From: CAZEQH01 sp964566875
GTDB taxonomy: Bacteria; Patescibacteriota; Minisyncoccia; Minisyncoccales; JANBVM01
Length of the DNA stretch: 47,486 nucleotides
Assembly (NCBI GenBank): GCA_964566875.1
Contig: CAZMJM010000002.1
Location: 1 to 47,486 of the forward strand
Direction of reading: 5' to 3'
In this document: piece after piece, positions 15,464 through 24,164 of the stretch
How the letters are laid out: each line of letters starts with the position of its first letter
Position numbering within the stretch: position 1 is the stretch's first letter
Notes under the pieces: model-generated
The model's input: only the letters and a program-made list of their open reading frames with translations
Database searches by the model: none
What the model was told of the DNA's origin: nothing
Program-made: the position numbers and the translations under genes

Positions 15464-16465
15464 TTATTCCGGTTTTTTTAATTTTTTATTCTCTCTTATC
15501 TCCAGCAATTTGTCCACTCTTTCTGAGAATAAACTGAGCCTTTTCTCAGAATGGTCATAGGCGGAAACGGCATTCTTCAAGTGGCCACCCAGTTTCCGAA
15601 AATTGTTGTTCAGCTTTTCGGCGTCCCGGCTTATTCCGTTTAACTTTTTTAATGTCTCCTGGGTTTGTTTGGATATCTGCGTGTCCTGGAACCAATGAGC
15701 GATGGTTCTCAGGGTAAGATAAATGGTGTTGGGCGACGTGAGAACCACCTTGTTGTTCCAGGCATAACTGGCTATATCTTTTTCTCTCATCCCAAACATG
15801 ACTTCGTAATAGATGGCTTCGGCCGGGATATACATGAGGGCGAATTCAATGGTTCCCTCGGAAGGTTTTATGTATTTGGAACTTATCTCGTCTATTCTGG
15901 CTTTCAGGTCCCTGAGAAAGTCTTCCCTGAAGCGCTTCTTTTCTTCCTCGGAATCCGCATTTATCATCCGCTCAAAGTTTTCCGAAGAAAACTTGGAATC
16001 GATGGGCAGTACCTTCTGATTGGGCAGTTTGAGGATAGCGTCTACCGTCTCTCCCGAAGAAAATGAGTATTGTCTTTTCCACAGTTCCTGGGGAAAATGC
16101 TGGGACAGGATATACTCTAATGAAGCCTCTCCCCACTGTCCTCTCAGTTTCGGCGATTTGAAAATTTTCTGGAATGAGGAAACGTCTTGCACCTTTTCCT
16201 GAATCTGTTTCAGGTTCTCCCTCATTTCGGTGGTTTCCTTGGTAAAGGACCTCATCTGTTCGTTGAGCTGCCTGGAGGCACCATTCTGGCTGTCCCTTAT
16301 CTCTTTCATCTGGTCGCGCATCAAGTCGGTAAGGCGCCTTTCCAGGTCCCTGATGGATTCATTCTGTACCCGGTCGGTCTTGGATTTTGCGTAAATATAA
16401 AAAATAATAAGGGCTGCTCCTGCCCCTACTATAAAGGCAATTGCAATGGACAGCGTTTCAGGCAC
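15464..16465 (-). CDS. rmuC: DNA recombination protein RmuC family (333 aa)
   Basis: An N-terminal membrane helix (about 5-26) is followed by a long coiled coil (about 30-105, rich in Arg, Glu and Gln) and the RmuC nuclease-like domain (about 105-300). The domain has the recognisable LRGQWGEASLEYILSQ and VDAILKLPNQKVLPIDSKF segments; the D-x-K element is part of a PD-(D/E)XK-like core. RmuC proteins limit rearrangements at inverted repeats, probably by cleaving DNA structures. It is the last of the minus-strand genes that start near 21.2 kb. Confidence 0.9.
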   Translation of the reverse strand: MPETLSIAIAFIVGAGAALIIFYIYAKSKTDRVQNESIRDLERRLTDLMRDQMKEIRDSQNGASRQLNEQMRSFTKETTEMRENLKQIQEKVQDVSSFQKIFKSPKLRGQWGEASLEYILSQHFPQELWKRQYSFSSGETVDAILKLPNQKVLPIDSKFSSENFERMINADSEEEKKRFREDFLRDLKARIDEISSKYIKPSEGTIEFALMYIPAEAIYYEVMFGMREKDIASYAWNNKVVLTSPNTIYLTLRTIAHWFQDTQISKQTQETLKKLNGISRDAEKLNNNFRKLGGHLKNAVSAYDHSEKRLSLFSERVDKLLEIRENKKLKKPE

Positions 16466-16517
16466 GGATTTATTTTAGCCGATTAGCAGCTTAAAGTCAA
16501 TTGACAGAAAGAGGCGG

Positions 16518-17474
16518 TTAGAATATTTCCGCCGCCAAAAATGCCAGATAAACCAGCACCAGGAAGGCTCCTTCTTTTCTGGATATCTTTTTGTCGGTGG
16601 CGGAAAAAATTACGAAGAACAGGCAGGTAGCTACGGTGAATATGTAACCCTTAAAATAAACAAAAAATTGGGAAACGTCAAACGGCGAAATAAGGGCCGC
16701 TAATCCCAGCACGCAGGCCGAATTCACCACCACCGAACCCATGACGTCTCCCAGTATCATGCTTTCGTGGCCCATAGTGATGGACCTGATGCCGAAAGTT
16801 AATTCGGGCAGAGACGTCCCCAGAGCTACCAATACCGCCCCCATGATAATTAGCGAGAAATTGAGATCAACCGCCAGCTGGGTGGAAGAATAAACGATTC
16901 CTTCCGCACTAATCAGCAGGCAGATTACTCCGAAAGAGAATATAACAAGGTTCTTTAAAAATAGTTTGAAGTGCATCCAATCTCTCTGGAAGTGTCCACT
17001 GAAAACTTTGGTAAACCTTTCCTCCTCCGACAGCAGCTGCCCAAAATAGAAAAACAGGGCGATTATGAGAATGATTCCGTCTCCGCGGGAAACATAGCCG
17101 TCCGACATCAGCAGGATGGGCAGTAAGCCGTAGATGCCCGCATAACTGCTGGCTCTCTGTAAGGTGGTACTCTCAAATTTCAATCCCCCCTTCTTGGAAA
17201 GAAAAGTGGCGATTCCCACTACCAGTGTCAGGGCCACTATGTTGGAACCCATTACTACTCCGAAAGAAAGTTGGGGTTTCCCCTGTAGGGAAGAGGTAAT
17301 ACTGACGAATATTTCCGGCAGAGAGGTTGAGAAGGCCATCAAGACGGAAGAAACTATAAATTTTCTCCACTTCAAAAATTGGGCTATTCTTACCAGGGAC
17401 CTGACCACCCAGACTCCGGAACGGATGAGGAGTAAGGAGGAGGCAGCGAATATTAAGAGGTTAAGCCAGAGCAT
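16518..17474 (-). CDS. sodium/calcium exchanger-family antiporter (CaCA, 318 aa)
   Basis: The protein has ten or so membrane helices and the two inverted alpha repeats of the CaCA superfamily. The first repeat contains STSLPEIFVS and GVVMGSNIVALTLVVG; the second contains ALGTSLPELTFGI and LGDVMGSVVVNSACVLG. The Ser/Glu/Asn residues form the ion sites in Methanococcus NCX. Such proteins (YrbG-like) exchange Na+ or H+ for Ca2+. It starts immediately after the stop of the amino-acid permease gene and belongs to the same operon as a P-type ATPase with Ca2+-ATPase features, which supports a role in calcium export. Confidence 0.9.
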   Translation of the reverse strand: MLWLNLLIFAASSLLLIRSGVWVVRSLVRIAQFLKWRKFIVSSVLMAFSTSLPEIFVSITSSLQGKPQLSFGVVMGSNIVALTLVVGIATFLSKKGGLKFESTTLQRASSYAGIYGLLPILLMSDGYVSRGDGIILIIALFFYFGQLLSEEERFTKVFSGHFQRDWMHFKLFLKNLVIFSFGVICLLISAEGIVYSSTQLAVDLNFSLIIMGAVLVALGTSLPELTFGIRSITMGHESMILGDVMGSVVVNSACVLGLAALISPFDVSQFFVYFKGYIFTVATCLFFVIFSATDKKISRKEGAFLVLVYLAFLAAEIF

Positions 17475-18614
17475 TTAATTTAAGAAAGATATTATTTGCA
17501 GGGCCAATCCCAGGACAAAGACGGAAACCAGGACAAGGGCCAGGACCTGGCCGGGCTTGTTACCTTTCTTTTCAGCCATCCTTCGGTACATCAACAGGAT
17601 AAGAGTGCCGTCGACACCCAGCATAACTCCTCCTCCCAGGCTGATTACGGTGATAAAGCTCTTCAGTCCCAGGAGGAAAATAGCCAGAGGAGGCAGACAG
17701 GTAAGCGCCCAGGCCTTGTTCTTACTTATATTTAAATCATACCAAAAAACGCGTTTCAGGGTTAGCCCCAGGGTGATAAAGGAGGTGAATGTAGTCAGGA
17801 TTCCCAGCAGCAGGATCAGGGTGAACATTCCCTCACCCAGAAAACTTTCAAGGCCCGTCAGGGCAGACTCTGTGGTAGCCGGTCCCGTCATGCCCAGTAT
17901 CAGGTACACGAAGAAGGCATATATAAGAATGGGGACCAGGGTGGCGACGGGTATCACCTTTTTTAATAAGGCTTTGTCTTCGCCTAGCATTTCTTCCACT
18001 TCCGGTATCAGGGCGGCTCCCCATAAGGAAAACAGGATGGCGCCGTAAGGCAGGAAAAAATTAGAGAGATTAAGGGGTTCGGCGGGGGCAATCAGATATT
18101 CCATCCTGATGGCAGGGTGAACGCGCAGGAAAACCATAATCATGACGGCGAAAAAGAAAACCAGAGACCAGGTTTCTACCTGGGCTATTATCTTGATTCC
18201 CAAAAAAATCATCAGGGCCCCGGCGGCAAAATAAAGGAAGGTATAGAAATCGGCATTTTCTATCTTCAGGAAAGGATAGAGTACGCTTTTCAGAAAGTCC
18301 CCTCCCACTATGATGTAGGCTAAAATGGCCCCGTAGGTTCCCAGAAGGGAGGAAAACAGAGAAACCCTTTCTCCCCACTTGCCCAGATGAACCTTGGCGA
18401 AACCGGGCAGCCTTTTAAAGTCGGGAGTAGCCACGGCTAACCGGCCGAAGATTATGTGGATTATTCCTACCAAAACTCCGAGAACCGCAAAGTAGCCGAG
18501 CATGACCGGAAACCCCACCCTGGAAGCCAGGTAGGGCAGAGAAAAAATACCAACCCCTATGGTGGTGCCGGAGATGGTAGCTACCGAATAAATGAATTTT
18601 TTAATCTTAGGCAA
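17475..18614 (-). CDS. amino acid permease, aromatic/hydroxy amino acid transporter family (379 aa)
   Basis: About eleven membrane helices are present. The N-terminal ATISGTTIGVGIFSLPY is the helix-1 signature of the APC superfamily, with the small-residue break used for substrate binding. Overall it resembles the HAAAP (TyrP/Mtr) group of proton-coupled amino-acid carriers. The substrate is not deducible. The gene overlaps the P-type ATPase stop by 8 bases and abuts the CaCA antiporter gene, so all three are translated from one message. Uptake of amino acids fits a cell with limited biosynthesis. Confidence 0.85.
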   Translation of the reverse strand: MPKIKKFIYSVATISGTTIGVGIFSLPYLASRVGFPVMLGYFAVLGVLVGIIHIIFGRLAVATPDFKRLPGFAKVHLGKWGERVSLFSSLLGTYGAILAYIIVGGDFLKSVLYPFLKIENADFYTFLYFAAGALMIFLGIKIIAQVETWSLVFFFAVMIMVFLRVHPAIRMEYLIAPAEPLNLSNFFLPYGAILFSLWGAALIPEVEEMLGEDKALLKKVIPVATLVPILIYAFFVYLILGMTGPATTESALTGLESFLGEGMFTLILLLGILTTFTSFITLGLTLKRVFWYDLNISKNKAWALTCLPPLAIFLLGLKSFITVISLGGGVMLGVDGTLILLMYRRMAEKKGNKPGQVLALVLVSVFVLGLALQIISFLN

Positions 18615-21240
18615 ATTCTTTTTTGGCTATAAAATGCCATTTTGTTATTTCAATCAACGCTACCTCCAGCAACCCAAGACCCAGTATCAACCCCCAATCA
18701 ATCAATGCCAGGGGAACGGTTTTCAGAAGGGTTTGCAGCACCGGTACGTATATGGCCATCCCCAAAGCCAGCAGTCCCATTATCAGCGCTATTACCAGAA
18801 ATTTATTGGAAAGGGGGTGGATGTGCCAGAGGTTTTGTCTCAGACTCTTGCAGGAAAAGGCATAGAAGAGAGAATCCACCGACAGGGCTGCGAAAATCAT
18901 TGTTCTTATGTGGTCAATGTCATGGTCGTTGCGTAGCAGCCAGAAAAATATTCCCAGCAGCATGAAGTCCGTCAACAGACCGATAATGAAGATTATTACT
19001 TTCATTTCCCGGGTCAAAAGGGGAATCTTGTGGCCGGCCGGTTTGCAGGACATCAGGTCTTTTTCCTCCGGTTCAAAGGCCAGGGCAATGTCGGGGAGGC
19101 CGTCCTCAATCAGATTAACCCAAAGAATCTGCACTGCCGAAATAGGCAGAGGAACTCCTGCCAGAATGCTGAAGGATATTAATATCACCTCGGTGAAGCT
19201 GTCCGAGAGAAGATAGGTAATTACTTTTCTGATATTGTCCAATATAGCCCTTCCCTCCTCTACGGCTTTAATGATGATGGAAAAGCTGTCGTTTAAGAGG
19301 ATGAGGTCTGAAGTTTCCTTGGCCACTTCCGTGCCCGAGCCTAGAGCTACTCCGATATCGGCTTTCTTAAGGGCGGGGGCGTCGTTGATGCCGTCTCCGG
19401 TCATGGCTACCACCTCTCCCCTGTCCTGCCATGCCTGAATAATCCTGGTTTTGTGTTTGGGTTCCACCCGGGCATATATCTGTATCTTTTCCAGGACCTG
19501 GTCGAAATCGCCGGCGGACATAGTTTCCAACTCTCTTCCTTCTAAAATATTCTCCTCTTTTATTTCAAACCCCAGTTCTTCGGCTACCGCGAGAGCCGTC
19601 AGTTTATGGTCTCCGGTAGCAATAATAGGCTTCATGCCGGCTCTCTTACAAACCTCAATAGCTTCTCTTGCTTCCTTCCTGACCGGGTCTTTGATGGTGA
19701 CGAAACCGGCGAAAACCAAGTCCTGGATTTCCGACTGTAGGTCTTCTCTGGCAGAAGAAATTCTAACTTTTTTAAAGGCCGAGGCCACTACCCTTAATCC
19801 CTGGCCGGTCAGATCCTGCAGTTTTTTCTCTATCTTATTAAGAACCGCCTTGGAGATTTTTATCTTCCTGGCTCCCTGCTTGATATGGGTGCACTTACCT
19901 ATGATTCTTTCCGGAGCCCCGCACAGATAAAAATTGTGACCGCTTCCCTCTTTAATCACGGCCCCTACATACTTATTGACAGTGGTAAACGGAAGCTCCA
20001 TTACTTTTTTAGCTCTCTTGTAGAGTCTGGACATCCCCATTCTTATGGCTTCTTCCATGATAGCTTTATCGGTCGGTCTGCCCCTTACTACCCAATTGCC
20101 GTTCTCATCTTTTTGTTCCTCCACAAAGGCTTCTGAGGTCAAAACCGCCACCTTCAGGGCAAAGGCATCATTTTTCTTAAGGGGTCTTCCGTTTATTTCT
20201 TCGGCTGAAATTATTCCGCTTACCTTCATTTTTCCCTCGGTCAAAGTACCGGTTTTGTCCGTACATATCACGGAAGTGCTTCCCAGGGTTTCCGCGGACG
20301 AAAGTTTCCTTACCAGGCCTCCCGCCTTAAGGATTCTCTGCATCCCCAGAGCCAGTATTACCGTCATGGCTACCGGCAGTCCCTCGGGAATAGCGGCCAC
20401 CGCCACGGCCACGGCCGTAATGAACATTTCTTCAAATTCCCCGCCTGTAGCTATTCCCTCGAGAAAAATAGCAAAGCAGATAACGGCGACAACGATACCG
20501 ATGAGGGAAGAAAAAGTGGAAAGTTTTTTCTGATAGGGCGTCTTTTCTTCTTTTGACTCCTTAATCATTTTAGAGATTTGGCCTATCTCGGTATCTTCTC
20601 CCGTTGCCGTAACGATTATTCTGCCCTTGCCGTCCTCTACGATGGTTCCCATATAAACCATGTCGTCCCTGTCAGCCAGGGGGGTTGTGGGAATGAGGAT
20701 GTCGGTTTTTTTCTTGGAGGGCAGCCATTCTCCGGTCAGCGACATCTCGTTAATCTTCAGGTTGCTGTTGTAGAAAATCCTGCCGTCGGCCGGAACCTTG
20801 CTCCCCGGGTTCAATACTGCAATGTCTCCGGGCACCAAATCTTCGGAATCCACTACTTTCAGGTTTCCATCCCTCAGTACCTCGGCCTTGTATTTAACGG
20901 TCTCCCTGAGCCGTCTCAATGTTTGAGAGGCTTTATTTTCCTGGACAAAACCGACCAACACGTTCAATAAGACCGCTCCAAAAACCACCACGGCATCCGT
21001 GGACTCTTTCAATATTAGAGAAACGACGCCCGCTATCAGAAGTATGTAGATAAGAGGGCTCTTAAATTGCTCGAAGAAAATATTGAGGCTTGAGAGGGGC
21101 TGTTCTGCTGGCAGTTCATTCCTGCCGAAACTTGTCAGGCGCTTTTCCGCCTCTTTCTGGGTCAGGCCCTTGGCCCTATCAACGTTCCACGCCCTTTCCA
21201 CCTCGTCAATTTTTAAACTGTGCCAGATGAATTTAGACAT
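18607..21240 (-). CDS. P-type cation-transporting ATPase, P2 (Ca2+-ATPase-like) type (877 aa)
   Basis: This is a full-length P2 ATPase. It has an N-terminal cation-ATPase domain, an actuator domain with SLTGEW (167-172), helix 4 PEGLPV (285-290), the phosphorylation site DKTGTLT (Asp328), TGDHKLTA, TGDGINDAPALKKADIG, and six C-terminal helices with LWVNLIEDGLPDIALAFEP. The helix-4 and helix-6 acidic/Asn residues resemble SERCA/PMCA-type pumps, so Ca2+ (possibly Mn2+) export is the best guess. The usual actuator TGES is TGEW here, a change in the dephosphorylation loop. It heads an operon with an amino-acid permease and a CaCA antiporter. Confidence 0.92.
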   Translation of the reverse strand: MSKFIWHSLKIDEVERAWNVDRAKGLTQKEAEKRLTSFGRNELPAEQPLSSLNIFFEQFKSPLIYILLIAGVVSLILKESTDAVVVFGAVLLNVLVGFVQENKASQTLRRLRETVKYKAEVLRDGNLKVVDSEDLVPGDIAVLNPGSKVPADGRIFYNSNLKINEMSLTGEWLPSKKKTDILIPTTPLADRDDMVYMGTIVEDGKGRIIVTATGEDTEIGQISKMIKESKEEKTPYQKKLSTFSSLIGIVVAVICFAIFLEGIATGGEFEEMFITAVAVAVAAIPEGLPVAMTVILALGMQRILKAGGLVRKLSSAETLGSTSVICTDKTGTLTEGKMKVSGIISAEEINGRPLKKNDAFALKVAVLTSEAFVEEQKDENGNWVVRGRPTDKAIMEEAIRMGMSRLYKRAKKVMELPFTTVNKYVGAVIKEGSGHNFYLCGAPERIIGKCTHIKQGARKIKISKAVLNKIEKKLQDLTGQGLRVVASAFKKVRISSAREDLQSEIQDLVFAGFVTIKDPVRKEAREAIEVCKRAGMKPIIATGDHKLTALAVAEELGFEIKEENILEGRELETMSAGDFDQVLEKIQIYARVEPKHKTRIIQAWQDRGEVVAMTGDGINDAPALKKADIGVALGSGTEVAKETSDLILLNDSFSIIIKAVEEGRAILDNIRKVITYLLSDSFTEVILISFSILAGVPLPISAVQILWVNLIEDGLPDIALAFEPEEKDLMSCKPAGHKIPLLTREMKVIIFIIGLLTDFMLLGIFFWLLRNDHDIDHIRTMIFAALSVDSLFYAFSCKSLRQNLWHIHPLSNKFLVIALIMGLLALGMAIYVPVLQTLLKTVPLALIDWGLILGLGLLEVALIEITKWHFIAKKEFA

Positions 21241-21402
21241 GCCTATATCTATATTCTAACGGAAAAACCCCTTTCTTTAAATGTGGACAGTTTCTAATTT
21301 CTAATAACTCTTAATTACGCAGTAATTACAAGGAGCGTAGTGACTGGTTCTTATTACTAAAAAGTCGCTTTATTGTTTCTAACAACTCATAAACTAATAA
21401 CT

Positions 21403-21428
21403 AAAACCACTCTTTGCAGAGTGGTTTT
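21403..21428 (-). terminator. terminator after tRNA-Glu
   Basis: A perfect 11-bp stem AAAACCACTCT (21403-21413)/AGAGTGGTTTT (21418-21428) with loop TTGC lies 28 bases past the tRNA-Glu 3' end. Between them is the GAGCGTAGTC-containing palindrome-like sequence (21434-21456, arms CCCT/AAGGG). Confidence 0.7.
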
Positions 21429-21456
21429 AATGCTTGCCCTGAGCGTAGTCGAAGGG

Positions 21457-21529
21457 TGGCCCCACCGGGAATCGAACCCGGGTTTTGAGGTTGAGAACCT
21501 CACGTCCTCGGCCACTAGACGATGGGGCC
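21457..21529 (-). tRNA. tRNA-Glu (anticodon CTC)
   Basis: The minus strand forms a cloverleaf: acceptor GGCCCCA/TGGGGCC, a D arm with GTCTAGTGGCCGAGGAC, anticodon stem TGAGG/CCTCA around TTCTCAA (anticodon CTC), and T arm CCGGG-TTCGATT-CCCGG. It is 73 bases with discriminator A and no encoded CCA. It lies 34 bases after the stop of the truncated Mur-ligase-like gene. Confidence 0.95.
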
Positions 21530-21563
21530 TGATTATAATAATTTATCACAAAAGGCGCTTTTT

Positions 21564-22133
21564 TCAAGAATACGACCGCAAGAGCTGGGAAACCCGAAAG
21601 GCATTGAGGCCCAACGTCAGGGCCGCACTCACGGCGGCCAGAACGGCATAGAGGCTCTTTTCGCCCGGAGGTAAGGCTATCCAGATTGGTATTGAGTTGC
21701 CTTTATAGTTAATCTTGAAATTCGTTTTCCCATTCCGTTTCAAATCGCTCACCCTCAGGTTGGCGCCTTCCTGAAAACCGAAGGTAAAGGTTTCGGCCTT
21801 TGATAATTCAAATATCTTTTTTAATTCTTCCTGGTCGTAGCAGAAAATAATCCTTGCTTTTTCCGGGAGGGTTTTAACAGAATCCAGAAAATCGGCAGGC
21901 TCCCCCTCCATTATGCTGGTTATCAGCACTGCAATATTCTGCTCTTCCTCAGCGGGTATTTCCGCCAGGCTTTCCTTTAAGGAAGCGGATTCAAGGGCAG
22001 TTAAAAACTTTTCTTTTCCGCTTTTCTCCATGAGATAAGAGAGTAGTCTTGAAGCAAAATTTCTCTCCTCACCCATAATTATGACGGTCGTGGAGCCGCT
22101 TTCTCCATCTTTTATTTCTGATTGTTTGGTCAT
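21564..22133 (-). CDS. Mur ligase-like central-domain remnant (189 aa)
   Basis: The C-terminal part (about 115-189) resembles the end of the Mur ligase ATPase domain: a segment like FGFQEGANLRVSDLKRNG, a beta strand TNFKINYKGN, IPIWIALPPGEKSLYAVLAA, then AALTLGLNAFRVSQLL. In MurE/MurF this would be PG.HN.YNALAA. The N-terminus (TTVIIMGEERNFASRLLSYL) aligns with the P-loop strand but lacks the GTxGKT motif, and the C-terminal ligase domain is missing altogether. It is the last gene of the dcw operon, where murE or murF normally follows ftsI, and ends 34 bases from a tRNA gene. It is not a functional ligase. It may be a decayed or repurposed relic. Confidence 0.6.
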   Translation of the reverse strand: MTKQSEIKDGESGSTTVIIMGEERNFASRLLSYLMEKSGKEKFLTALESASLKESLAEIPAEEEQNIAVLITSIMEGEPADFLDSVKTLPEKARIIFCYDQEELKKIFELSKAETFTFGFQEGANLRVSDLKRNGKTNFKINYKGNSIPIWIALPPGEKSLYAVLAAVSAALTLGLNAFRVSQLLRSYS

Positions 22134-22139
22134 ATCTGG

Positions 22140-23780
22140 TTATTCCTGATAATCAGGAGGTATTTCGTAAAGGTGGATGATAAAATCCGCCATCTGCTTG
22201 AAAATCGGCACTGCGGAATATTCGGCCGTATTGGTATTAGGATTGTCCAGCTTTACCATAATCAGGAATCTTGGATTGAAGGCCGGAGCAAATCCGACAA
22301 AACTCTGGACGGTCTTTTCGGAGTATCCTTCTTTGGCAATTCCTAAGGCACCGTAGGAAACCTGGGCGGTACCGGTCTTACCGGCCACAAAGTATCCAGG
22401 CACGCCGGCCGCCTTGGCATAACCGTTTTTTACCACGCTGATAAGCATGGCTGTCAGGTCAGATGCCGTTTTGGGGGAAATAATGCGTTCCCCCCGCGCA
22501 ATCTGTTCGTTCCCTATAAGATTGTCCTGAGACGAAACCTTTTGTACCAGATAAGGGGTAATGAGCTTCCCTCCGTTGGCAATGGCAGAATAAGCTCTTA
22601 TCAGTTGAACAGGGGTCATTTCAATTCCTTGTCCAAAGGAGGCTGTGGCGAAGTTTACCTCCCGGCCATTTTTCAGTTCCTTGTTTGAAGAATAGGTTTC
22701 CTGGATATCTATTCCGCTTGGTTCAAAAAATCCGAACTTTTCGATATATTTCATGAAAGAACTGGGGCCCAACCTTTTTTCGACAAAAACAGCTCCCGTG
22801 TTTATGGACTTTTCCAGGACATTGGTCATGGTCAAAGGTCCCCCATAACTCCTCTGTCCGTAATTATAAATAGTTTCTCCGGAGACAGTCACCGAGCCCT
22901 CATCAAAATAGGTGGTGTCGGGCGTTATTCTGTTTTCCTCCAGGGCGGCTGCCATGGTTATGGGTTTAAAAACGGACCCCGGCTCAAACAGATTTTGAGT
23001 GGAGGGATTTCTGAATATCTCCAGGTTTCCCTCTTTGGCGTATTCTTCGTAATTGTTGGGGTTGAAATTTTCCAGATTGGCCATGGCCAGAATTTCTCCA
23101 GAATTCGGTTCCACGACAATTATCTGGCCTCCTTCTATCGCCAGGTTCTCGGCTGCTTCTTTCAGCATCTGTTCGGCTTTAAACTGGATGTCATAATCCA
23201 GGGTCAACGTAAGATCGCTTCCCTTTGTCTGTTCCGTCAGGCTGGGCTCTCCTTCCAGGGTCTCATTATAGAACTCCTCGAGGCCGTACTGGCCTTTCTG
23301 TTCTGCCCCCATAAATCCTATTATCTGGGAAGCCAACTCTTCCTGCGGGTAGTATCGGCCTTCTTCCTGAGCCAGGTAGATTCCGTCGATATCAAGCTCC
23401 CTGACCTTCGCCACCTCTTCTTCCGTTAACTTTCTCTTCAATAGGGCGTAGAAATTGTTCTGGCCCATCCTTTCCAGAAGGAAATTTTTATCCAATCCCA
23501 GCGCTGGGCTCAGTTTTTCTGCGGCATCATTCAGGTCGGTTATCTCTTTTGGCTGAGCAAAAACCAGGAACCACTCCATGTTGATGGCCAGGGACTTGCC
23601 GTCCCTCAGAAAGATCTCTCCTCTCTCCGAACCTTCTTCGGCAAAGCTTATGTGCAGTCCTTGAGAGAGGGCTCTATAAAAGTCTCCGTCGCGTATTTGA
23701 ATAAAAACCAAGCGACCGGTGATAGTCGCTGAAATGAGAAGGAAAACAACAAAAATGAAATTAATCCTCAAATTTTTCAT
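22140..23780 (-). CDS. ftsI: FtsI-like class B penicillin-binding protein (546 aa)
   Basis: A septal peptidoglycan transpeptidase candidate. There is one N-terminal membrane anchor (about 7-27), a PBP dimerisation domain (about 50-190) and a transpeptidase domain with the catalytic Ser269 in SVFK (269-272), SIN (325-327) and KTG (468-470). These are the three active-site motifs, all intact. The gene is in canonical dcw order after mraZ, rsmH and ftsL, supporting FtsI (PBP3) over PBP2. It is followed after 6 bases by the Mur-ligase remnant. Confidence 0.93.
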   Translation of the reverse strand: MKNLRINFIFVVFLLISATITGRLVFIQIRDGDFYRALSQGLHISFAEEGSERGEIFLRDGKSLAINMEWFLVFAQPKEITDLNDAAEKLSPALGLDKNFLLERMGQNNFYALLKRKLTEEEVAKVRELDIDGIYLAQEEGRYYPQEELASQIIGFMGAEQKGQYGLEEFYNETLEGEPSLTEQTKGSDLTLTLDYDIQFKAEQMLKEAAENLAIEGGQIIVVEPNSGEILAMANLENFNPNNYEEYAKEGNLEIFRNPSTQNLFEPGSVFKPITMAAALEENRITPDTTYFDEGSVTVSGETIYNYGQRSYGGPLTMTNVLEKSINTGAVFVEKRLGPSSFMKYIEKFGFFEPSGIDIQETYSSNKELKNGREVNFATASFGQGIEMTPVQLIRAYSAIANGGKLITPYLVQKVSSQDNLIGNEQIARGERIISPKTASDLTAMLISVVKNGYAKAAGVPGYFVAGKTGTAQVSYGALGIAKEGYSEKTVQSFVGFAPAFNPRFLIMVKLDNPNTNTAEYSAVPIFKQMADFIIHLYEIPPDYQE

Positions 23781-23867
23781 TACGGCAGTCTTTATCAGAA
23801 TTTCATTGCTTTAGGGAATTTTAACATATTTTATCACAGAATTTTACTCAAACTCCAGAAAAAATCA

Positions 23868-24164
23868 TTATTTGCTGGCCACCGACCCTGCCAGTACCTG
23901 AACGTATCTTATGTTGGTGGACTTTATGAATTCTCCGCCGGCCAGATACTGGTCTACCCGGGAGAGAGAATCCATTTTTGAGAGATTAATGTTCAACAGA
24001 TCGTTTTTCTCAGCCAGAAATTGTAATTTTCTTTGATATTCGGTGAGCAGATATTCCTGTTGGGCCAGATTGCCTATCTGGAAGATATAAAAAGCCGCCA
24101 GTAGGAAAAATAAAATGACAGCGGGTACCCAGACGAGATTGACGGTTAAAGTTTTGGTTCTCAT
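23868..24164 (-). CDS. ftsL: FtsL-like cell division protein (98 aa)
   Basis: The protein is a small bitopic membrane protein: a short basic N-terminus, one helix (about 10-28, VWVPAVILFFLLAAFYIF) and an extracytoplasmic leucine-rich coiled coil. FtsL sequences diverge strongly, so the call rests on topology and position between rsmH and ftsI. FtsL bridges FtsB/FtsQ and FtsW-FtsI in the divisome. The start ATG overlaps the rsmH stop (ATGA). No Cys are present. Confidence 0.75.
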   Translation of the reverse strand: MRTKTLTVNLVWVPAVILFFLLAAFYIFQIGNLAQQEYLLTEYQRKLQFLAEKNDLLNINLSKMDSLSRVDQYLAGGEFIKSTNIRYVQVLAGSVASK

